Source: Conoideocrella luteorostrata (lineage: Eukaryota; Ascomycota; Sordariomycetes; Hypocreales; Clavicipitaceae). From it: a stretch of DNA of 35,118 nucleotides. The notes beneath the pieces are model-generated. The model saw only the letters and a list, made by a program, of their open reading frames with translations. It searched no databases and had not been told where the DNA came from. A program made the position numbers and the translations under genes. Within the stretch, counting starts at the first letter, position 1, and every line of letters begins with the position of its first letter. The stretch covers positions 1-35,118 of the forward strand of contig JASWJB010000389.1 in assembly GCA_032433595.1 (NCBI GenBank), read 5' to 3'. This document shows positions 21,272 to 31,224 of this stretch, piece after piece.

Positions 21272-23910
21272 TGTTCCCGGTGCATGTACTGGTGAGACGA
21301 CTGAGGAATGCCACAAGCAAGATGAGGTGTGAGGGGTGACGGCCAGATGCTCCGTTTTATGCGGTATTGGATGTGGCGGACGACGCACGGGTGGCCATTG
21401 GGCTACGAGCTGGGTGCCAGGTCGAATTTGTACGAATCCCGAAAGCTCAATTGGACGGCTTGTAGACTTGGACGGAATGCTGTGTCGCGGGAGGCTGCAT
21501 AGGATGAAATATGAGGTTGGAAGGGAGCGGGAAGACAGACAATTAATGACATGCGACGACGGCAAGACAACGGTCCAAACGATAGACCGAGAAAAGGAAC
21601 TACAAAGCGACTCAGGTTCAGGGACACCAAAACGAAAACAAGAAAAAAAAAAACGGTACTGCTTAATTTCACAAGGGGACTCTGCCTCGTTTCTTTTTCC
21701 CTCTCGGTGCGATGAGACGGCCGGGGGTGTGCGAGAACACTCTGTATCCCCGGGAAACTCATCCAGTCCCGGATTGAGTACGGAGTGGTGCCCATGCTAC
21801 TGCGACAAGGGAATGGACACACCCGACATACATTTAGTTTATCGGATTGCGTAAGAATGACACCGTGCCCCAAAATATGGAATTGCGCACGTTGGTTCGA
21901 GCCACGATTAGCAGCATAAAGGGCTGGGGGTTCACATCCCCATCGGATGCACTCGACCGACCGGTGTGAAAACTGGCGGCGAACAAAGCGAACAAGTGTG
22001 CGGCAAGGCGGTGGAGATGGCGGAGTCGAGCCGGGACCAGGATCAGGGATGGGGAGGTGCATTAGTTGGCTGGTGCCAACCCAGCACTCGGGAACTGACA
22101 CTGACGCATTCCTTGAGAGCTTCGTCTCTTTGCGGGCTGACTTCTGCATGATTGTCCAGACCGTACTGCGTACCTTGCGCTGGCGAGAGACGCCAGCGAG
22201 TCGGTTCCGGCGTGCGGGGATATTGAATGTTTTCCATGTTCGATGCGCGGCTCTGAGGCTGATGAGGCTGGCTGCGCGAAACGAGACGGCAACAACGGAG
22301 TGAAGGGATTCCAGACACGCTGTGATGCTGTTACACCGGCTGGGTTGCAACTGAATGAAGCACACAGCTCGTTGTTGGGCACTGATCATGGCGCATCATA
22401 TCGGCATGATATTGGGATTTCCAACAAATCAATGATTGGTAGCTACGCAAGCCCAATTTCCAGCACAAACAGATTGATACACACACGCACACGTACGGAG
22501 CACACGCATGCGCAACAGTGTGTTGGCAGGCTCGAAGCCAGCGGGATTGGAAGCTTAACAGCCGGCGTGTCAGGACAGCGGCTAACGGCCGGCATCGAAA
22601 GAGTCCGGGGGAGTTGTAAACGAAAAGGGAACACAGAGAGGCAACAACGTATAGGCCACAACAGGACACAATAGGACAAGGTGGACGACGAGGACGAGGC
22701 AAGTTTCCATAATGACAACCAACAATTGAAGTGGAGATGAAGTGTTTGCCTGTCAAACCTAGTCTCGTAACCCTGCGGAGGACAGGGAAGGGACTGAAAT
22801 GACCCCACAGGTTGGACTAACACGCTCCGTCAAAGCTGGGTGGCTTGTCTCTTGGACAATATTGTCACAATAGAGTTTCCTCGTTGCTTGCGTGCCATCT
22901 TGGCTACTCTGCTTTGCTTTTCACTGCCACATAACTTACTCCAAGCAATAGATGTACATGATGGGCTGTGACCGGCCACGGGGTCACTATCTACGGGCCA
23001 GACTGCGGACTTCGGTACTTGGGTGCGCACCGACTGACTTCACGGCAGTGACGGACTTGGGCTGGGGCAGTATTGGACCAGGCAAGCTGCATGACAATCT
23101 GGGCCCCCCTTGTTGGCAGAGTTACAATACAGTTCCCGACTCTGAGGGATGTTGTGGCTCTGCGGCAGATGCGGACCGAGGGCCGGGAACGAGGGTGTGG
23201 CGTCTGAGCGTTTAGCTAATGGAACACTTGTCTGGCAGACCGGCAAGCTGCTGCGATAGTTTTGGTTGTTTGGATAGCTCACCAGCCTGCCAGCCCAGCG
23301 AATGAAGGATGGGGGGCGGGCTGCTGGTCCACAATGATTCGCGATGATCATGCCCATGTGTACGGAGTACTCCGTAGTGTTAGTGTCAGCGCTGGGCTGG
23401 GGACGGTCTCAGAAACTGTATTTGCATTGTACAGAGCAACTGTTGGTGCCCTTTTTAATGCCAACTACCTCCATGCACTCCATGCTGTAACTAGCTGCTA
23501 CTTGTCCCAGGTTCGATAGCAACTCGAGTCAGTTGTCCTAACCACAGCTGGTTCCCGGACCGAGATTGTTATGAGCTGGCATCACTGACGTCAAGGAGCA
23601 GGAATACGTGTCCAGTCTGTGCGGGAGTTTTCAAACAAAGTCATTTACTTGAGGAGAGCTGTTCTGAACAACTAACTACATTCCGTAAGACGATGAAATT
23701 ATGCTCACGTAATATGACAACATTCAGGCATGCCCCCGACGCTGGCTTGCCTGAGTGCTGTCTTTGGTGAGTTCAAGGAGGCTCGAGAGCTTTCCAGGAC
23801 GCAGCAGACCGCCGACGAAATCAAACCTTGGTCTTACTACTTGTTGGTGGTGGTTTCTTTGGGAGACAAAAGGGAGGCGGGCCCTGGTCACGAGATGGGC
23901 CTGCCAGACA

Positions 23911-23952
23911 GCAGACGGCAGGCGGCAGACGGCAGGCGGCAGAGCGGCAGAG
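23911..23952. repeat. Three-copy 14-bp tandem repeat
   Basis: The unit GCAGACGGCAGGCG occurs exactly at 23911-23924 and 23925-23938, followed by a diverged copy GCAGAGCGGCAGAG at 23939-23952. It is noncoding as far as can be judged. Confidence 0.8.
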
Positions 23953-24534
23953 GGTAGATGTCTCGTGTCTTCAAACGAGAGCTCGCCCACGCCCAGCGGC
24001 TGCCTACGGAGTACGCAGTACAACATGTGCCAACGGGGCCAAGAGCCAGCAAACAAGGGAGATGACCAATTATTCTTGGCTGAATCGATAAATCAAGAGG
24101 GAGAGGCGTTTAGGCCCAGAGAAAAGGTGTCGGTTAAACTGTTTGAACTCTTTTTTTTTTTTTTTTAAACCAAAAAAAAAGTGTCGAGGTGGTGTGGTAG
24201 ATCTAGGTCTAAGATCGTGGGGTTGCGACCCCGGCGTGCGATGCGCAAACATCCAGACTGTCGTCAACGTGAGCTTGCCAGGGTCAATCCTTTTTTGGGA
24301 GACCCCGAAAAAGCTTTGGTTCTGCTAAATCTGTCTAATTAGACTATACGAGCACTCTGCGTTAAAACCGACTATCGGAGGTTTATTTATTGCTGTTTAC
24401 TTACTAACCAATGCCTCCTTACATGGACTTTGCCCCGGTCTGGGCACAATTGCTTGCTTTTGCCGCCGGCGAGGCTGGGCAGTGGCAGGCAAGCAAGAAA
24501 TTGACAACTCCCTATTGTTGTTGCGGCCACCGTT

Positions 24535-24590
24535 CATCGGCCATCGTACATCGGCTATCGTACATCGGCCATCGTACATCGGAAATCGTT
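24535..24590. repeat. Four-copy 14-bp tandem repeat
   Basis: The unit CATCGGCCATCGTA is repeated at 24535, 24549, 24563 and, in diverged form (CATCGGAAATCGTT), at 24577. The unit itself is a near-doubling of CATCGGC/CATCGTA. It has the same 14-bp period as the array 600 bp to the left but an unrelated sequence. Confidence 0.85.
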
Positions 24591-27500
24591 CCATCGTTCA
24601 ATGTTTCCACTTTGCTTGGTTTGCCTCGCCGCCATCTCCACCTCCACACCTGCGGCTGCTCCTTCCGTTCCCACGAACTGAACTGACTCGCAGACTGACT
24701 GACTCGATGGCAGTCTCCGCCTCAACTTTGATCAGACGATAACTAACCGCAGCAGCTCGAACAAAACCTGGAGCTTGGGGTCGTCGTGCTTTGCAGCGCA
24801 TACACTACTGTCCTATTGTATGGATGGAACTCCATACTCCGTCCGTCGTCTTCTATTATCTGCCTGCTTTTCCTATTCAGGCACTGTCGAACAGTCTGAG
24901 ACATCTTATGGCGCAGCCGGCTTTCTTCGGGAAGATGATGTCCTGCATCTTTCTCGATGACCATACCCTAAGTTCCATCAACCTCATCGGGGTCACACAC
25001 AGTCTCCCTAGTGCAGGATCTAGTTTACTTGCTCCCTTGCGGCGCTGTCCGGAAGCTGAAGTCCTATTCACTTAAGCTCGTTAGATGGGAGCCCCGCCAC
25101 TTGGAATGCTTCGGTAGCTGCATGCCTAGTTGCTTTGACGGAAGTCTCGGCCTGAAGCCATGCCGTTTCGCGGAAGGTCCAATTCACAACTCGAACCACG
25201 CCAACTAAGTATTATGCGATGTCCGTCCTTGCATTGCCATACGCGGCCATAGCTACTCCGTAAACCCCCAGCTATTTCATCCCAGGTGACCCACGTCACT
25301 AATCATTTGGCTATACGGAGTAGCAGGTTTAAGATCGGGTCGGATCGAAGACATGGAAAATGGGGTCAACCGTACGAATACGGAGCAATGTGGACCGGCT
25401 CGACGGACGACATAGAATGGGACAACCATTGGTGTGTGTACATTGGGCAGGCATCCAAGCCAAGATCGAAACTGTATCAAGTCCGATACTCATGCAAGAA
25501 GTCGGAGATTCCAGCTTGAAATCATTCTCCTTGTTCTGGGCAACCAGCTCGCGAGAATTGCATCCACGATTGTACAGTCGGAGGCTTGCAATACTCGGTA
25601 CTCCGTACTCCGTATATGATTATGCTTTCTAGGATTACCCTGGCTATAAGTGTGGAGCCTGACAACTATGTACGTCCTATGGTTAGTTAAATAGGTGCCC
25701 GATACGATATCAACCGAAACGCCGCTCAATACTTAGGACTTGGCTGCATTGTTACTGGTGAGTGAAAGGGAGATGGCTACTGCCTATTGAACCGACAGTC
25801 AGGCGCAAATGCAGACGTTTTGCATGATGCACATTACATATGTTCATCAATGAAACCTTGGCAGTTGTTGCGATCCAACAGCATTTGAGGATTACTGAAC
25901 TTGGTGCTCCGTACTCGGTACTTTTAGTACCATGCGTGGCCAACATTGTATGCTCGAGCTGCGGAGTAGTCTGTTCGTAGTTATACCCATTGCCCGGTGG
26001 CTTACCCATTAGCGTACGCAATTTCAGCTGGGCTGCTAGTTATTGCATATGTACGGAGTATATGGCACCCTATCCATTCAGCACGGCAAGGCCAGCTTTG
26101 CATGACAGGGATTACCTGTCCAAGGCCTTGGGCAGGCGATGAGATCATGCAAATACAATTAGACTAGTAAAGGCTCTTGGTGTCCAAAAGGGGTACTAGC
26201 AAACACCGGCATCATCTCAAACCCACGTTTTGGTACTGACACGACCGGGGACAGGGGAGCTCAGACAGCCTGGGGTAACGAATTACCTTACATGCTAAAC
26301 CACAGTGACTTCAGCAGAGTACCGCTTGTGCGCAAAATGGGCTCTTGGTCCAACCAATACGGTCGTAGACTTGTTCAGCCTGGAACGTACATCATACGTA
26401 ATAGCAACAATTTTCTGCTACGATAGCCATTTCGGGGAAAGGATGTCATTCGTTGTATGATTTTATGACATATCTGGCGCCCTCCGGTGTCCATCTAGGA
26501 AATCCGATGCGGGTTTCCCTGGGCCGAATACTGGCTGGACGATAACAAGAGCTGATCTGATACCCGACACGTTGGCTCTGTTTGCGCGAAGCTGACAAGG
26601 ATTGGAGCAAGATAACGCAATCACGGTCGAGACTTGAACAACGTGGCCATTATGTTGAGAGAATTTGCTGGCAGGATGCTGGCGCGCGGGAAGATGCAGA
26701 GTAAGACGCAAGTTCCACAATCCCAAAGGTGTCCCACGAAAGGATTCGCAGGATAGCCTCATCTCATGCAAGGACTCGCTAGAGCCAGCATCTGACCTCG
26801 AAACTGGAACGCGACGTGCTGTCCATTGCACAGTGGCTTAACCAGGGCCAGCGAAGTGCTGGTTTATAGTAGCTTATTTGAGGCGCAGGCTGTCCAAAAT
26901 CGTTACTGGGGCGCCAACACAAGCTGAAAAACAATTACACCAGATAACTACTATTGTGTCAAGATGTAAATTAGACAAGAAAAGTAACTCGACCCGGTCC
27001 GCATGATGCTGGTCCTCGTCTTTGCAGCCCCATAGACCAACAAGGAGGGAGATGAGGCAGCTATATACGCATCTGGCCTCGTTGCCGGTCTTTGCCTTGC
27101 AATTTTAGCTTGACTGGAGACGCTTGACGGTACTCCGTACTTGGTTATTACTTCATTTTTCTCATGGTTAAGTTATTGGAGGAGCAAGGAGGGAGGGGCC
27201 AACCCTGATACGACTTGTCAATCCTGCTCGAAACTCCAATATGCGGCATGATGTAGTCAGATGCAGTCTTTCTTGACAGCACTTTTTTTGTGCGTTTCAA
27301 CCTTTTTCGCTCTGTCAGACTCGCAATCATACTATAGCATTGTGTTACGTGCAGCAAGAGACAAGTTCCTACAATACGTTGGTGTGCGAGTGTGCGTGTT
27401 AGAGTCGGGCAATTAGGTAGTAAGTGATCTCCACGGCACGCCACCCTTCCCGCAGTTCCCGTCTTGCCGTCGCAGTCCCGCCACTTGTTTCATGCACGCT

Positions 27501-27974
27501 CTCTTGTGTATTCTCATCATGCTTGGCACTGTTTCTGCCCAGAGAGATTGACGAGACGAAACGACTCGAGTAACTATTGTATTGCATGTTTGCAGAAGGC
27601 AGCGGCTTTGATACGGGGAAGGAGAGGGCAAGGGGGCCTCCCGGAGGGAGGCGGGATGTCTATGCCAGAATTGTTAGACAGGACATGTTTGCTCCGTGCA
27701 TTAACCAAATTTCGGGAGGGGAGAGAACGAAGGGAATACTCCGTAGTTAGAGAAGGTTTCTTACAATACGGACGGACGAGGGGTGGGCATTTTGAATACT
27801 CCGTAGTTGCTTGGCGGCCAGTCAGTCATCCATGCTCCTCCATGCAGACTCGGGCGTCGTTGACGTGGGGGGTTCACTATTTGGTTTCATTTGCCTAGTT
27901 GGGGTAGCACAACATATCTTCTTACCTGCCTGGGCGGTGTTTTTGTGGTGTTTTTTTTCTTTTCTTCCAGCGTT

Positions 27975-28000
27975 CTCCGTACATGTACGGAGTACTCCAT
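27975..28000. repeat. CGGAGTAC-family compound palindrome
   Basis: CTCCGTACATGTACGGAG is a perfect 18-bp palindrome and runs directly into TACTCC, so two overlapping dyads sit within about 26 bp. Another copy (TGTACGGAGTACAC) follows about 20 bp later. Confidence 0.8.
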
Positions 28001-28857
28001 AACTAGTTGCAGGACATATGTACGGAGTACACAGAAACAAGGAATGTGATGGTGCGCATGGCTACCACAGGGGTGTTTGATTGGAGACGGAGCCTGGCCC
28101 CGACGCAAAGGAAGCAAACGAAATATCTATCCCCCGTGTATTACCTACTCAGTTCGTTACGGAGTAGTCACCTATTGGCTCCAAGGGGGTCTGGGTCTAG
28201 GTCTGTGTCTGTGTCTGTCGGATGCGCTTACGCGGACTGTATCGCAAAATACAATACGGAGCCACGAGCGCTGTTCCACGGACCACAAAGTACAGAGTAC
28301 ATACAGAGTACAGGAGTACAGGGGCGGCGGTCTGTCAGTCATAGAACGAGATATCTTGGCAAGGTGGATGTGATGGACGGATGAATAACTAGATAGATGG
28401 AGCCGGATGAGAGGCGTGCGACAAGAACAACAACAAAATCAACATTCCTGAGGATCTTTGCTACGTGTTCCTCCACACTCCCTCCCTTCTCTACAATATG
28501 TGTGCCACAAGCATCCGCCGCTTGAGACCTGCATTCATTCTAGACGTGTCAGATTTATCGTCATCCCCCTCTGCTGTCATACCGGGCGAGTGGTGACGGG
28601 GTGTGCATGCATGCATGTATGTATGTGTATGTGTGCCCAGTGCATATGCTTCCTTTATGCAATTTATTTCATGTACGGCAATAAGCATAGCCCGACAGCA
28701 AACAACCGCCACCCACCTGCGAAAATCATATCATACGGATCCATTATCAAAATTAAAGTAGAGAAAAAAAAGAAAGAAAAAAAAACGCCACCGTCCATCG
28801 AAAGATTACTCCGTACAGTGCCATTGCCTGAGCTCCACCCTGCCCCCCTCCATTGTC

Positions 28858-31224
28858 CTATGTCAGTGTAAATGGATTGCTTGTGCCCTCAAACGCCTTT
28901 ATGCTGCCGATCAAAGGCTTCGAATCTCCGTAGTACTTGACTCGGTATGTGCCAGGCTTGGCGTTCCCGTACGTCTCCCAAGTGATATCGACCTCACTGT
29001 ACCCAAGAACGAAGTTGGTCCGGCGCCACGTGTACACCAGGAACCAATCCAAATCATCCTTTACTTGTTTCCATGTGCCGTCAGACCCTTGTTGCTCGAC
29101 AGCGGCAAATGTTTGCTCCTGGCGAAGATTATTTCGTGGGTTGGCACCTTGGAAAGTGACGTTGACGACGGAGCCAACCGTGTAGGAAGGGTCGGGTTGG
29201 TGTACCACATTGCCGAATGAAGACCCGATTGGCACGTTATCAACGACAACGCCAGTGATGAAGGAGAGCATTTTGCCCCGGTTGTCTGGCGCAGGTACGC
29301 CTTGGTCAGGAGTGGACGTCGAGTCGGGACGAAGATAGTGCAGGTTGCTGAGGGTGAGATTGATGTAGGCGTCCAGTTCGTGCGGTCCAAACAAGGTCGA
29401 TGCTCCTTCGTAGCGTTGAATTTCGTATTCTTCTGGCGTGGCGCAATAGTGCGAGTAGCTATTCGCAGGACCGCCGAGCACGACAATGGGCTCTTCCTTC
29501 ATGAACGAGGCTGCCTCCTTGGCAACGGCAGCCTTCCACCGTCGCCCAGACATGGTTGTTGCCTCGGAGGGAGAAACGATAATAACAAATTGACCGACAC
29601 GGAGGGTCTGAATGTCGACAATATTTGGAGTCCACGGATACGGCTTGGATATCTCCCCGACGTCAAGCAGAATTGGCTTAGAGCCCTGACAAGCGACTTG
29701 ATCTTTTGACGGAGCTTTGATAAGACCCGAGACGACTCTCCATATCGGATTGGCGCTGGGCTGGCCAGAATCGCCTTGCGTGAAGTCAAATGCCCCTGGC
29801 CAGTCTGAGGTGCCAGCCGCAAATGAGTAGCCCAGGGCTGCTGGACAAGTTTGCGCCTGTTTGCCATTAGGAAGGGTGAAGTTCCAATAGCGCATGTCGT
29901 GGAAGAAGTGAAATGCCTTAACGGACGAGCCAACAACAGGCGTTCCAGAGCTGCCCAAAGATGTCTGCCATCCAGTTAGTCTCATCCAAAAGCAAGCAAG
30001 AAAGAAAGAAAGTGATATATATATATATATATATAGGGGAGCCTTACGTAAATAGTTTGCGCCCCAGCAAATTGACGACGACCAATCTCGTAACAACTTT
30101 TGACACCGAGATCCAAGGCTGCGAACGCTGGTCCTCGGCCGTGGCAGCTCTGCGACTTCCCGTCGGCACAAGTGCTGTTTTCCAAGCTGCATTGTTCACC
30201 GGATCCGTCGTCGCAATACGCTCCAAGAACGTTTGGTGTGGTGTCGCCTACACTTGCCTGACTAAATCCAGCTACAAACCCGTCAGCAGCATTGGGATTC
30301 GCCTGCATTGCGTTTTCGAACATCCACGCGGCAACACCCTTGTTGTCAGCGGCAGCGTGGGTGTTGTTACCGAGAAGAGATGTGCCGTGGACGGCAAACC
30401 AGGTCAGGACACCAATGTCTTTATTGTCCTTGGCCCTCTTGAAGCGAAGCAAGGACATTGTGGTGTCGGTCTGATCTTCATACTGCTTGCGCTCGGATTC
30501 AGGGTTGGCGAGATATGCATAAAGAGAGCGGTTGATAGCACCGTCTTTGATCCTGGTGCTGCCAGTATCCAAATACCCCTATTGAAATGTGAGTATCAGG
30601 CATGGGCTACATAAAAACGAGGCAGCTACTAATAGGCCTACTTGTCAAGATACTACATACCTCTTGGAGGCTCTCGTGAGCTCGCTTAATGGAGAGTACA
30701 GCTCCATCAACCAGGGCTTGGTAACTCTGTTTGTCGAAGCCCAAGCTGGTAACCTGCGGCAAGAGGTAATTGAACCAAGCTCCCGGGCCAGCATGGCTAT
30801 GCGTACCGGTCAAGGCAAGGTTGTTATGGCCATAGACCTTGTATTCATCGCCGAGAGCCTTGAGACCATCCAGAACCCCGTATCGTACGGCAGTGTCGCC
30901 AGACTGGGCGTCGAGGACTAGGTACACCCATCGATCATTGGGATTGTTCTTGTCGGCAACAATGAAGGCGCGACTGTGTAGACGCTGGCGGAGACCAGAG
31001 CCAACTTGATCAAGATTGGCATATCCTGCGAAGCCGATCTCGACCACGGGCCCAGTGATATCAGCCTTACCAACGCCAATAAGGTATTTATCACCCGCAG
31101 AGGCGGTGGCACCACAGGCTACTGTGCTGAGAAAGAAGAAGGCGGCGACCAAGAACAAGGTGTAGACGGAGCTTTTGGAAAGGCCCAGACCTGTTAAAGG
31201 TCGACGGCTAGTTAAGTTGTTCAT
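28858..31224 (-). CDS. Neutral (alkaline, non-lysosomal) ceramidase
   Basis: Three exons: 31224-30661, 30578-30048 and 29964-28858. The introns are 30579-30660 (82 bp, GTATGT...AATAG) and 29965-30047 (83 bp, GTAAGG...GGCAG). All joins are phase 0, giving 733 residues. The second intron carries a (TA)n run and AAG repeats. The N-terminus has a hydrophobic stretch at 20-40 (VYTLFLVAAFFFLSTVACG), a signal peptide or anchor. Family blocks: YLIGVGKADITGPV, GFAGYANLDQ, RAFIVAD, THSHAGPG (141-148, zinc-binding His), WFAVHGTSLLGNNTHAA (second His pair), QASVGDTTPNVLGAYC and SYSHYCATPEEYEIQRYEG, then a C-terminal Ig-like domain. The enzyme hydrolyses the N-acyl bond of ceramide to sphingosine and fatty acid. 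Bacterial and animal enzymes use the Ser of GDVSPN; here the site reads GDTTPN, with Thr 302 in that place. Identification is firm; an extracellular or membrane location is inferred. Confidence 0.95.
30014..30035. repeat. (TA)n microsatellite inside a ceramidase intron
   Basis: An uninterrupted TA-dinucleotide run of about 20 bp, next to an AAAG-repeat tract at 29991-30011. It lies wholly within the second intron (29965-30047), so length changes would not alter the protein but would alter intron length. Confidence 0.9.

Larger units (their letters stand above)
21280..28857. other. Gene-poor region of about 7.5 kb
   Basis: No protein gene can be supported on either strand. Open frames up to 328 codons exist (for example minus 21403-22389) but have off-frame composition and no domain. 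The stretch holds many CGGAGTAC/GTACTCCG copies, 14-bp tandem repeats at 23911 and 24535, a T16 run close to an A9 run at 24151-24180, GTCTGT and GCAT/GTAT microsatellites at 28189-28221 and 28608-28635, and an A-rich block at 28758-28790. The left end should hold the promoter of the dsRBD-like gene and the right end the 3' UTR of the ceramidase. Base composition is not obviously AT-skewed, so heavy repeat-induced mutation is not evident. Confidence 0.6.

Noticed and set aside
21880..21915. GGTTCGAGCC as a possible tRNA B box
   Set aside because: No T-stem pairing, no A box at a suitable distance and no acceptor stem.
21403..22389. 328-codon minus-strand open frame
   Set aside because: Composition is erratic, with Phe runs produced by a T-rich tract; there is no domain, and it crosses the promoter zone of the small dsRBD-like gene. 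A chance frame is more likely.
24186..24246. tRNA-like segment with a GATCT/AGATC stem and a GGGGTTGCGACCCC arm
   Set aside because: The 7-nt loop lacks the U33 context, the B box differs from GGTTCRA, and no acceptor stem closes around it.
24535..24590. Possible CRISPR-like array
   Set aside because: The units are head-to-tail 14-mers without unique spacers, in a eukaryotic genome; a simple tandem repeat.
26463..26831. 122-codon minus-strand frame
   Set aside because: Considered as a possible small gene in the gene-poor region, but it has no recognisable family, no splice context and unconvincing composition.
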